Source of the DNA: Setoptus koraiensis
Lineage: Eukaryota; Arthropoda
Length of the DNA stretch: 64,000 bases
Direction: 5' to 3'
Assembly (NCBI GenBank): GCA_048013815.1
Contig: CM106585.1
Span: 930,001-994,000, forward strand
Under the pieces are notes generated by a model. That model did not search any database and was not told where the DNA came from. It saw only the letters and a program-made list of their open reading frames with translations. A program made the translations under genes and the position numbers. Position 1 is the stretch's first letter, and each line of letters begins with the position of its first letter. This document shows positions 1 through 11,803 of the stretch, piece after piece.

Positions 1-1
1 C

Positions 2-3000
2 GCGGAACATGATTTCGGTCTGAAATGGCTAGATCTGAGTCGTGCGCATTTGATCGAATCCATTTTCAGCAACAATCTGATAGATATTGTTAACACTTTA
101 CTGACACTAGAATACGAGCGAAACAATAACCGTCTATTGTTACTAATGATATCTGAGGAAGAACCTTCCATAGAGCCCATGTTGCCAAGTAGCTTTGATG
201 AACAACAATTTGAAAACTTGAGAAACACTCTTAAAGATACTAGTATGTTCGAGAAGTGGTACGCAAATCAAGTCATTAATGGTAAACAAATGTACAGTAA
301 AAAAAACATAAATACTGTCCTACCTGATATTGTTGCCAGAGACTCACCGGAGGCGAGAACGGAAGCTCTAGATTTATGGTATTCCGAATGTAGCTCCATT
401 ATTTCTGATATCATGAATTCATCAGACGACGAATGTCACGCCTACCTAGATTCCATCTTAGAAACTGTGACAAAATTTATACTAGATAGGCCTATTTTAC
501 AGAAGAAAACATTTCTTATAAAATCTTCAAGCAAACATCAGGCCAAAACGAAACAACAATTGGGTCGAGGTTTAGAGGCAGTCAATAATCTGACGAGGGT
601 CCTGTCAGATCCAAATAAATTAATTATCAAAAAAATGTTATCCGTTGATGACTATAGTAGTACAGTTTGTGACTGGATTCAAGACAATCTAGTGAAGTCA
701 TTGGAGAATATCCTGGAAGACATGACATCAATTGCAAGACCTATTTTATCTATTGAGAGATCTGTTTGCATGGAACTTATACAACAACGTCAGATCTACA
801 ATGATACATTAGAGTCTTCGATCACTCATTTCGAGGATTATAGCAAACGAATTTTTGACGAGCTCATATTGAAGCCAGTTACTCAACCAGAGTTAAAAGT
901 GCTTAATTCTACTCATGAACTATGTGCGCCACTATTTATCTGTGGTTCTCAAGGTTGCGGTAAATCTACGATTATGTCAAATTTGATCAAAAGATGTTAT
1001 CAAGAATTCTCGGCCAACTCACACATAGTCTATAGATTCTGTGGTAGCACTCTAGACTCTTTAACAGAGCATCGTGTACTCAGAAGTATATGCGAACAAT
1101 TTTGTCAACAACACGGTGAACACATATCAGCCGCTTCAAGAATTTATAGCAATCGAAAAGAGACATTGAATATTTTATCTAGAATTCTACGATCGGCTCA
1201 AATAAGTATGCTTTTACTCGACGGAATAGATCAGCTAGACCGTCTATCACCTGTTACTCTGGATTGGTTATCAGAGTTCGAGTTGAGCCCAAGACATCGA
1301 ATCATAATCACATTAACTAATAACTCAAACCTTTATAGAAGTTTGCTCAAACTATATCCGCCATCTTGCTTTTATGATTTGGAAGAACCCACGGAGAAGT
1401 ACTGTCGCTCCGTAACAGAGCTCACATTTACAAAAGCCTTCCATGAGAGATACCATGGACTTCAAAAGTCAGCTCCAAGTATCGACACTAACTCAAGCTC
1501 TTATTTCGGCCCCACTAGCGGGCCCTACTCGTATATACACGCGTACAATACTGGTCATTTGTTACTCATGGACTTGAGCCAAGAGACAACTAAACAAACT
1601 AGTGATGAAAGACATTCGAATGTTATCCTAGCGATTTTATCCCAACTGGAGATATTCGTCAGTCCATATATACTGTCCTTTTTGCTCGTCGCATTAGATT
1701 CGTCACGATACGGTATTTTGGAGCATGATATTATTCAGTTGATGGCTTCAAATGACAACATTTTGAAAACTTTCTATTCCAATCGAAGTAGCAATGATTC
1801 AAAATCCACTGCTGCTTTATGGTCTTATCTGAGGTATCAACTTGAGCCATGGTTGGTATATCTCATATGTGATAAAAATATTAGAATCTCGATCAAACGA
1901 GAATTTTCCAAGTTAGCTATTCAGTTATACGCAAAACGAAAGTTCGGTAATATTGTAGAAGAAGTTCGAAGGTTTCTTTTGGGCTATTTCAGCAGACCTC
2001 TTAGGAAACTCTCCTCAGTTAATATTGAAGCTATTCAACAATCCAAAACGTCATCAACGAACAAGCTCGATCAAAATGGAGAATTGAAAGAAGATTTGAG
2101 TAAATTGATGAGGATGCAGTTGGCCAATAACTACTCGGAATCAACTTACTTAGCTCTTCTCACTGATCCTAGTAATGCCAAAGATCAATTGCTCAACAAG
2201 TACCATTTCTATGGCAGATTCTTCTACAGTTGCAAACCGGAAGAATTCATCGAGGACTGCGATCGTTATGCTATTGTTACTGCCATATCAGCAACTAAGT
2301 CAAATAGCGGCACCGAATTGGGCCACCTAGTCAATTACGTGCGTAGCGCAATATATCCATTGCGTTACGATGGTAATCAAATTTTTAGTCAAATCTACTG
2401 TCGTGCATTTGAAGCAATCAAGAATGGAAAACATTCAAAGAATCGAAAAATTCAAGATATATTGAATCTAGCTTTAGCACCACCAGTCACTAGCCTATTA
2501 CCAGTGAGTGAAGCGTCCGTCACTTCTATGAAAAAATCTCAATTTAGTCCAATGATCGCCTCATCAACTACAAATTCTCAGCACCTACAACAGCAAGGAA
2601 ATAAAAATGTCAATATAAGTAGTTGCAGGCAACATCTTTATACTATAGAGGGTAACCATAGGCACATGATCTCAATATCCCCGGAGAGAGGTACTTTAGT
2701 TGTATGGGACATTTATGAAGAAAAAGCAGTTCGTGTGATGCACAACTTAGATCAACCCCGTGATCTCAGGATGATTGATCAGAAGAGAGCTGTTATATTA
2801 TGCAATCGAGAGCTAAAAGTTTACGATTTAGATAGTGGTGAGTTATTGACAAAATTGAAGGGCGTCATGAATCAAAAAATGCCATTCTTTGAAATATATG
2901 GTGAACAGTACGTAGTTGCTCTGGCAAGGAATAGGATGTATGTCAACATGCTTAATCTTGTTACGGGTGAACTGGAGACAACGTTCAAAGTAGGCGAAGA

Positions 3001-4024
3001 TAGATTTTTAAATAGCCTATTAGTGAGTGCCAATGGTGGTATTTGTGTGTGTGGAGATGAGACTCAAAAACCATTTCCCCTTTTAGTTTGGGATCTCAAT
3101 GAGAGAAGATTGTTGTACGACCTACGACTTGAACGTCATGAGTTTCTAACTAAAATATCAGCCATTAGTGATGACGGTCATTATGTTGCGTCTGCTTGTC
3201 GGCAGCTGACATCCCCCAACGAACAATCTAACGAAAACGGCCTCTCTGGAATGGTCAAGACAGATGGTCAACAACAAGCAGGACCAACTCCAAATTTTAT
3301 AGTTGTTTATGATCTCAATTCCGGAACCATGTTCAAAAAATGGAAGCCTGGCTTAGACTCTTGCAGTATCTCCATCTCTTTGTCGCCAAATCAGACAGGC
3401 AAGGTCTTAAATGGTGTCGCTAATTCTAATATTTTCGTCTGGGACTTGGCCACTGGTGCTAAAAAGTAAGCTCTAGATTCAGAAACAACTGTTTTTTTTT
3501 TGTTTACAAATCTAACTTGTTCATCACAAGTAAACTGACTCCCAACTTATCTCGTATCCTTTATTGTAGACACACTCTTGTCGGTCATACTGCACCTGTA
3601 GACTTCCTCCAAGTACAAAATGACAGATTGTTCTCCATGGATTCCACATGCCGAGACAGAAGCCTGAGGACTTGGGATATAGAAAAAGGTAATTTATTTT
3701 ATGAAATAAGAGATCAAATTTATTAGATCCATGTAAACGCGATGATATTCTAATACAATAGTTGTCTCGTTGCATCTCTATATAGGTACATGCCTGGCTG
3801 TCTTTACACCAGATTCACCAGTTAATTGCTGCAGAATAGCAGTTCGAGGCGATGCGTTGGTATGTGGTTTTTCTTCAGAGACAAGACTCAGCACTTTGGC
3901 CTTTTGCAGGAACGAGCTAGTTAATGATATTGTGAAAAGAAACAATCGAAGGAAATCGTCCGGACCCACCTATGTATTTGATGAGCCTGCCCCGAATAGA
4001 AAGACAAGCCAACAAAGCTCATAG
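2..4024 (+). CDS. NACHT and WD-repeat protein (NWD1-like), 5'-partial
   Basis: Coding exons are <2-3465, 3570-3688 and 3786-4024; the joined length is a multiple of three. The frame is open to the window edge, so the start lies to the left. Introns are 3466-3569 (AA|GTAAGC...TTGTAG|A) and 3689-3785 (AG|GTAATT...TATAG|G). The N-terminal part matches the conserved stretch before the NACHT domain of NWD proteins (DEQQFENLR then a WY motif). A Walker A loop GSQGCGKST lies at about 950-976 and a Walker B motif LLLDGIDQL at about 1210-1236. From about 2640 on there are WD40-type blades with WD dipeptides, and the second intron falls inside one (HTLVGHTAPVDF, then TWDIEKG). The family consists of STAND-type ATPases thought to act as ligand-sensing or scaffold proteins; the exact paralogue (NWD1 or NWD2) cannot be decided. 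The protein ends in a basic, low-complexity tail (stop 4022-4024). An ATTAAA poly(A) signal is at 4133-4138. Confidence 0.9.
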
Positions 4025-4267
4025 CTGGCAGTGTGTACGAGCTCAGAAAGGCCCCTTACAACAAAAAACTTCGTCCGCGAAACAATCATAGCTTCTATGC
4101 TATTTTGATTGCTTTGGTTGTACACAATATCAATTAAAGAGTTAGAGAGTCTTTTATAGACATGGAATCAATGGAAAAATGAGTAAATTGATTAAGCAAA
4201 TATAATTATATTTATATTATATACTTTATGTACAAGTATATCCTAGGTATGAATGGACAAAGGGATG

Positions 4268-5506
4268 CTAATGTGATAATCTGTTTTGTTGTTGTTGATC
4301 CAGTGGAGGAAACTCACTGTCGTACTGGTACGGGTCATTTGATGATGATGATGACGCTGGAAGTCCCATATTGGCACCCAAAGATATACACTCGGGTATG
4401 GAAGTATCACGACATAGTTCTGCCTCTTCTAGCCTGTGCTGTCTAATCAAAGTACAATCGCCTCCTTCATTCACATTCAAATCGTAAATGTACAAATATC
4501 CCTCTGCGGAGACAACCAGCACTCGTGGTTGTTTGTCTATGGTGGTTATGGCGCACACATTTTTCAATTGTTTGAAAGGAAGGCGGCAAGTGGCAAATGA
4601 ACGCCACTGATTAAACATATCGCTAACTTGCGCGGATACATATGTAGATGATTGCATTATGACTCCTTTAAGGTAGTTAGTCCATGTGGATTGTGATGAA
4701 TTCACATGATCCTTCGATTGATCCAATTTGAATATGTGAACTGTTTCTGTGCTGCTAGATGCAGAAAGAAACAATGAGTCTTGACTAAACGACAATGAAT
4801 ATATATCAACGCAACGAGCGTATCCTCTCCTGAATTCGTATATGCATGATCCATCCTCTATTGTGTGCACTCGAATAACGGTGCCTTTCTCAGAAGCGCT
4901 GGCCAATTTGAGACCTTGTTGGTCAAAGGTCAAAGCTGCTAGGGGATTGTCATGAGCTGGTATAAGAATCTTGTTCTTAAGCGTAATAGTATCGAAAATT
5001 TGTACCTCACCACTCTGTGAGCTGGCTGGGTAGGCTAGATAACAATTTTCACTTTTGGGTGATAAAGCGCACAGACCATGGGGATTTGGTGGTGTGTTAT
5101 TGATGACCCATATTAGTTTCATATCTCTCAGATTGTGTATAAACAATTGATCTTCTAGGCAAATGATGAGACGCTGCCTATTCAATCTGACGGCCAAAAT
5201 TGTGTTTGTATAACTATAGTTGCATATTTCTGTATTTCTGCGTATATGGCAAACTCGCAACTTTCTTGGCGAGGACAGACTAACAATGGCGACCAATGAT
5301 GATGAAAATAACCGTTCTACAATACAAACGTCTTCATGCTCGTGTCCTTGAAATGTTTTGATGAGATTATCAACACAATTATGTAAAGCGTATAGTTGAT
5401 ATCCTGTTTTAGTACCAATTGCCAGCGAGCTTACATCCTGATTGAAATTGACAAATTGTACATTGGGGTTGGTACCCTTGTAGTCACTTTCTATGGTTAG
5501 ATTCAT
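4268..5506 (-). CDS. WIPI2: WIPI2 / Atg18-type PROPPIN (autophagy phosphoinositide effector)
   Basis: Single-exon ORF of 412 residues starting at ATG 5506-5504. It is a seven-bladed beta-propeller that binds PI3P/PI(3,5)P2 at the phagophore and recruits ATG16L1 in the WIPI2 branch. The diagnostic FRRG lipid-binding motif is present ([18 protein letters not shown], about two thirds in), preceded by the strongly conserved [19 protein letters not shown] and followed by [16 protein letters not shown]. The variant of these blocks fits WIPI1/2 and not WIPI3/4. The C-terminal tail is serine/glutamine-rich. The gene is convergent with the NWD-like gene, with 243 bp between stop codons. No intron is needed; vertebrate WIPI2 has many, so this gene is intron-poor. 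The orthology call is by recognition of motifs and was not checked by alignment. Confidence 0.95.
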   Translation of the reverse strand: MNLTIESDYKGTNPNVQFVNFNQDVSSLAIGTKTGYQLYALHNCVDNLIKTFQGHEHEDVCIVERLFSSSLVAIVSLSSPRKLRVCHIRRNTEICNYSYTNTILAVRLNRQRLIICLEDQLFIHNLRDMKLIWVINNTPPNPHGLCALSPKSENCYLAYPASSQSGEVQIFDTITLKNKILIPAHDNPLAALTFDQQGLKLASASEKGTVIRVHTIEDGSCIYEFRRGYARCVDIYSLSFSQDSLFLSASSSTETVHIFKLDQSKDHVNSSQSTWTNYLKGVIMQSSTYVSAQVSDMFNQWRSFATCRLPFKQLKNVCAITTIDKQPRVLVVSAEGYLYIYDLNVNEGGDCTLIRQHRLEEAELCRDTSIPECISLGANMGLPASSSSSNDPYQYDSEFPPLDQQQQNRLSH

Positions 5507-8010
5507 GGTTTTTTTGTAGCACCTTCAGCTCTAGATGTGTTCGAGTGACTCTTGTTTGGATGGCCTGATAGTAATAGAAGTGTTATAATGATATGAAGCT
5601 GTGTGATGTTATATTGTATTATGATAATATATAAATCAGTAAAAGAGTAATAGTTGCAATGGGACTCAATTTATTCGCAACGTATCTCCGAAACACAGAT
5701 GATATGGGATCGATATTAATAATAAATGTTTGGTGATGATATTATTAGATAGTTATGATTTGTGTGTCTGTGATGGAGGCATTGATGGACTTGATTAAAG
5801 TTTTATAAAATGATAGGGCTAGATTGTTTATTTGTTTGTTTTGTGTTGTATTTGGCAATTCAATTTATATATTAGATAGCTGCATCCTGTGAAGACGATG
5901 ACCAACGATGATAGATATAGTAATAATGTGCATTTATGAGTGTGAGTATGCGTGTTGATGATAGCGAAAATATATATTTAATATAAGATATATAAATAAA
6001 ATTATTATTATTAGGTTAAAAATATAATGGTGATAGTAATTATATCACAAAGTGTAAAATGAGTGTGAGATTGGTGGTGGTGCCATGATGTTAGCTTACG
6101 GATAAACTCAACCGATGATGATAGGTTGTTGTTGTAGAATATGTTCTTGTCCAATGTTCATCGTTGATTACTCCAACAAATCTTGGTTTGCAGTTCAGCT
6201 ATATTATATTAATTTTATTTATATTCTTGTTATTATTATTATTACAGTTATATAGTTAACATAACCAATGTATTTACTACTGTATATAAAAAGATACAAG
6301 TATAACAAGAGTTGTATATAAATATAAAAGGCAGAACAAAAACAACAGTTGTTGTTGTTGATAATGATGTTGTTGTTGTTGTTGTTGTTATTCTACGTAC
6401 TTCTCTATCTCGTGCCTCTGTGTATCGTGTATTCGTGTAAGTGTTTTCCCTTTGTGCGCCAGATAACTGTGCCAAACTGTGCCAACTGGGCTCATGAGCG
6501 TCCGTTGAGTAGCACCCATCGCAACGTTAATTTGCGTTATAACTCATACGAATGGCACTACACAGGCTAGGGTAAACTCAGCGAACATTGTAATAGTATA
6601 GAAAATAGGAGAGTGTTCATTTTGACGAAGCGACAAATGCAAATGTTGTAAAAAATTAATGATTTATAGGAGGACATAACTCTGGACAAAGGGTCCATTA
6701 AGCTCTTGTCACACACATGTTACTGCCCAATGTATTGCCCGAACAAAGAAGCCTTCGACATTCGGAAACTGCATCCAGTCTTGTCAATCCATTGCACAAT
6801 ATATCGAAACGATTGATTATAATACATAAAAAATATTCAGATTTATAAACACTGACATTGACCGGACTATCCTGGGCGCCATTATTGTCACCTTGCGACA
6901 GGATGATGCAACTTCTTCAATGGGTCTGTTGTGGAACAAGAGAGAAGAGACACAAGTTCACAGTTGAGTTTACTGGAGGATCTTGGTTGGTCTCAACTTC
7001 ATGCTGCCATCAATGATACAAAGCCTTTTGCGAGACTTGAGAGTTGCCATCGGGTGCCAGCTAGACAACTGTGACTAATAGACGATCTGTGTAATGTTGA
7101 CAACTCGACAACCAATCGAGTCACTAAAGATCGCTGTTCATTGATTTAAAAAAGACAATTTCATTTCTGTTCCTTTCTGTTCGTTGTCCACGAGCACAGC
7201 TCCGGGTTTTCGTTTATTCTCGCCCTTCTGTTTTGCGACTCTACCATTTGTTTCACAAGTCAGTGGTTTTCGTGTGTGCCACAATGCAAATATAATGGGA
7301 TTTAGATGGGCAATCTAGAGAAATAACTGACAAATAATCAGGGTTTAAGCGACACAATGAAAAAGTGCGCATGAAAAATCAGAGAGACACGTAGCAATAT
7401 TGCCGATAGAGACACCGCTCGTTTGTTGTCAACAAAGTTCGTTGTTTTCATGGCAATTTTTACTGTCTTTTTGTTAATATCAATGTGTAGTAAAAGTAAT
7501 AAGTATGCAAATTTTAATATATGCGATTCAATACTTATTATATCGCAGTGATCAAGTGACTATACAAGATTCTCCACTATTATTAATGGCCACGTTTTAC
7601 CAATTGTCAACTCATCAAGAGTTCAATCACTCACACAGATCCCTTATCAAATCAATCTGACGTGACTAATCAACCAGATGAAACAGTTCAAAATTTATTC
7701 ATTTTAATATAATAATGGTGTATTTACACAAAGATTATTTGACATTAGCGATTAAAGGTTTGATCGGTCATGATAATATAATGATGCGACATATATTAAT
7801 TGTTATTCTCTTCAAGTCCATCTGTGGATATTGATGTGGTGTAATCTTAATGAGATCAGCAACTGAAATGAACAATACAGACTAGCAAACAGATTTGTGT
7901 ATTGTTGTTGAGTTGAATAGATAGTATTTATATATCATTCTTTATTATTATGCCATATGTTATTAATGTGTGTGTGTGTAATAGTGGTAGTAAGTTGCTA
8001 TACAGAATAC
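5507..8010. other. Intergenic region between WIPI2 (5') and NOS (3')
   Basis: I see no convincing coding exon. The NOS-side end holds a minus-strand AATAAA (plus-strand TTTATT at 7941-7946) 65 bp beyond the NOS stop, a good poly(A) signal. A GTT/AAC trinucleotide run lies at about 6347-6390; the short open frames over it are repeat translations. The rest is AT-rich and holds the presumed WIPI2 promoter and 5' UTR, which I cannot delimit. Confidence 0.5.
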
Positions 8011-11000
8011 CTAGGAGCTAGGTTTGGCCCCAAATATATCCTCATGGTAGCGATTTTGTTCTCTCAATGATAACAATAATTCATCGCTTTGCGAATGATC
8101 ATGATTGCCCAAATCGCTTAATATATCTTGTAGTTGTCTGTGGACTCCCTCGGCCATGGCCACATCGCCACAAACGTAAACATGGGCCGCTTGTGTTAAT
8201 ATAAGCTGACGAACCCTATCAGAGTTTTCTCTTAGTCTATCTTGAACATATTCCTTTGGGCTAGTTTTTAGTCTTGAATAGCTTATATTCAAATTAGTAA
8301 TAACTGTCTTGTCTACCATATCATCTAACTCATCTTTATACAATGTGGCATCATAGTTTCTGCAACCGAAATACAGGTCAATACTTCCAAATTTAGACTG
8401 TGAATCAGTTAGTCTATTGTTGTTGTTATTGTTATTGTTGTTGTTATTGTTTCCGAACTGAGAATATCTGTGTTGCCAAAATGATCTGAATGGCGCTATT
8501 CCCGTACCCGGTCCAATAAGGATCATGGGCAAGGAAGTGTCTTGAGGCATATGAAAAGATGGAGCCGATCTGATGTAGCCGTAAATTGTTTCAGTTTCAT
8601 CAACTCTATTTAGGTAATTAGAGCAGACACCCTCTCGTTGGTGGCCCGTCTTTGTGATCCATCTTATGACGCCTACGGTAAGACTGATTTTCGAATCAGA
8701 CACTGTCGGGGAACTGGATATAGAATAAAAGCGGGGCTGTATCAAAGGTAATTGAGTTAAAAGTTGCGGCCTGAATCCGATAGATACAAATTGATCCAAT
8801 ACGTTCAATAGATTTGGGCAATTTGCATGTTTCCATTCTTCGTATAGGGCCGAATTGGTGGCCAATTGCTGAAGACGCTTCCTTTCGCTAACATCATCAG
8901 CAAACTGGCCCAGTATAGATAGATACTCTTGACTCGGTGGCGTCGTTATGTCCAAGAAACGCGTTAGTGCCTCTTGAATAGATGTCACCGGTAAACGATC
9001 ATGTAAGACCCATTCGTCGGAATCATTGCCTGAATGATCATTATTACATTCACTACCACCTTTCATCATGGAAGATAAATCATCGTTGTTATTATGACCT
9101 TTATCATTCAAAGCCTGGCCACTACCTTTATTGGTGTTGCCATCTTGGTGTTGTTGTTGTGCTGCTGGCTGATTACCACCAACGCCGCTTCCTCCCCCGC
9201 CACCACCACTATTACCACCTGAAGTGGTGGCAGCTGGTGTTATATCTAGATCTTCTCTTTTTATTAGTATCATATAAATGATGCTGGGATCCATTTTTGG
9301 ATCGTGCCTCTTCAAATGATCAATGATACCACGTACCAAATCTAGATTATTGGTAGGATAAATGGCAACATGATCGCCTGGCTCAAATACTAACGGAAGA
9401 CCATCGCTTGTCTCGAGATCAACACAGATAGTCTGAAGGGGACCCTGGCCATCGTAAATGTGCAAATCTCTTTTGTTCAATAGTTTAAATTGTGTTATCT
9501 TTTTGTTGGTCATTTTAATGAGGTCCTGCTGTACAAAATAAGGGTCCTGTTGTTGCTTGTTGTTTGCTGTTATTGTTGCAGCTTTTGTTGATGCAACACC
9601 GCTGTTGCTGTTGTTGTTATTACTATTATTGTTGTTGTTTGTTACTGGTATGAACTTGACATCTTTAGGGTTCCATTTTGAGGTTCGTTCATTGATTGTA
9701 ACGAAATTGTCACTGATACAGAAAACGTCGCATGCAGTTCGGAAGGCCATCTTACTCCATTCGGCGAAGGCCTTCTCTTGACCGCACAATTCATCGCCAC
9801 ATTCGCATTTCAATATACGCTCGGCGCCCAATTCGCCCAATGTTTGATCCACGTAGCGACCAAATGCACAAAAATTTGGATAAGCCGTGGAGCCTAACGA
9901 GAAGACCGCAAATCTAACATTTGATAGTGGACACACTGATTGTTGCAATGGATCTTCGACACTTTGCGACAGAACACGTGTAAAGGTTGTCGTCGACACC
10001 AAATTGACACTATCCATGTCGGGCGTTGTGTCACCCGTTAACTTAATGGCGTGCAATTGTCTGGCAAATGTTTCACCGTTTTCAGGCGGATCACCATTGC
10101 CAAATGTGCTAGTGACGATCAACACAAGAGCCTCATGCTCTAGACAGGTCATATCGTAGTCGTTCATGCACATTAAGTGTACATTGAAGGCATGTGAAAA
10201 TATTTGCGCCAGCTTATTTGCATAGCGTTCCGATTTACCTGTCTCGGTTGCATACAATATTGTGGCCTTTATGCGCCTACTAAGGGCCTTACCAAACAAT
10301 TTTGAGGTAAACTTGACGGCTCTTGCTATCTCTTTGAAGCGCAATTTGCGTGGCGTCAGTCCACCCAACAGACGGCCAGGAGTAAGTGGACTAGCGCCCA
10401 TGTGCGAGTTTCCATCGCTGCCTGCGCCGTTCTGTTTGCAGCTAGAGTCCAACTTTGACCAGTCGAAAGTCTTCCAAGCGGGCTCCAGGTATTCATAATT
10501 GGGCAACAAATGATAATTAACCATCTCTTGGTGGTACACTTGTGTTGTGCTTCCGCCCGTTGGTGGCACTATCCAGACCCAATCGGCTGGGCAGCCGCCG
10601 CGCAAACGCTGCTCGTTAGCCAAATGGGTCATAAATGTTTCGCTTGCAGTGTGATGATCCACAATAGTCACACCAGCCCGCTGATAGCTATCTAACACGG
10701 CCAGATTAACCTCAACGAGAGCCTGGTCGCGCCACAAGCTAAAGTTAGATGTTGTATCGAGCTTCATACGTTGAGCAACACTTTCGAGAACGTTGTAACG
10801 ATTTACATCACCCAAATCCCTGGTGCCGATTTCTGTCACCATATACCAACCAGAGAAAGGTGCAGCGGGAAATTGCAGGCCGCCCACATCGAGCATCATG
10901 GAACTGACCGCGGGCAACGCGTACCATTCCAAACCGAGCTCTTTAAACCAGTCAAATTTTGGATGATGCAGTTTAACTCGCAACACCAGATCCTCCGGCA

Positions 11001-11803
11001 GTGGAAAAAATTGTGGCGGTCCGCCATTTGCGGACAACACCAATGGTAATATGTCGAATCTGGTGCCAGCGCCTTGCCAGCCCAATTTTTGGCACAATTC
11101 TGTAAAGTCAGCATTTGCGGGGTCGCCAATAATAGTGCCAGCTTTATTGTTGGCGCTACTGTCGGCTCCGCTACCAGACTTGTTATTGTTATCTTGATTC
11201 CCGTTGGTTTGTTTGTCGTCACTTTCGTTGTTTGTTATTCTGTAGCCAGCATAACCAATAAGTTGGCTATTCCAAACACGATAATCGTATTTAGTTGAAT
11301 TGACACGTTGCGGAAATATTGTTATGGCTGATCTCAGACTGCCCTTGTTGGTTGCGTACCTTATATGATTACACAAGGCCTCAAACATCTCGTGGGTGGT
11401 GGTGGTGAAACGGGCATCAAATACCTGCAATTTTGACCACTGTATTCTGCCAATACATCTAGGTGCATTGCGCCAAGCCAACTTGGCGCCAAATATAAGC
11501 TCTGTCTCTTTCAGGTAATATGTTTTGGTTAATTTTATTTGCTCTTTTATCTCTTCAATGCGTTGGTTGTGTGCCGGTGAATTTAATCTTTTAATTGAAG
11601 TGTAATATTGAATCAAAAATTGCTTCGCTTGCTCCAAAATATCCTCTGGCGATCTAACTGAATGTTTAACGGGTTCAGGATTAATAATGCTACCCATACA
11701 ATGCTTATAAGTACAACCAACTGGATTATTGCTTGTCTGGTGTAATATGTCAACTGTTTGATTTCCCGTGCTTAAATCCCTAAGCTTGATGGGCTTCATT
11801 GGT
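8011..11803 (-). CDS. NOS: Nitric oxide synthase, catalytic exon (oxygenase + CaM site + reductase)
   Basis: One uninterrupted exon codes for the whole NOS core, which makes NO and citrulline from arginine with NADPH, FAD, FMN, heme and BH4. In order: KPIKLRDLSTG entry; zinc-site cysteines (VGCTYKHCMGS); heme-ligand Cys in RCIGRIQW (codon at 11457-11455); arginine-site Glu in GWYMVTEIGTRD; BH4/dimer region ADWVWIVPPTGGST; calmodulin helix FKEIARAVKFTSKLFGKAL (about 10,270-10,365); FMN site ILYATETGKSE with an autoinhibitory-loop-sized insert; FAD motif RFYSISSSP; GPGTGIAPFRSFW; NADPH part ending YHEDIFGA. All catalytic residues I can check are present. Four low-complexity inserts interrupt it, including a run of 12 Asn in the FAD/NADPH part. 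An ATG at 11799 could start it, but it lies 4 bases after a good acceptor (CATACAG|A, pyrimidine-rich upstream), so I read 11803 as an exon start joined to 20274. The poly(A) signal is at 7946-7941. Confidence 0.96.

Noticed and set aside
4026-4035. Ten-base match to miR-34 (TGGCAGTGTG) after the NWD-like stop codon
   Set aside because: No matching star arm nearby; it sits in a 3' UTR and is most likely chance.
6248-6570. Short open frames on both strands upstream of WIPI2
   Set aside because: They translate a GTT/AAC repeat and have no conserved content.
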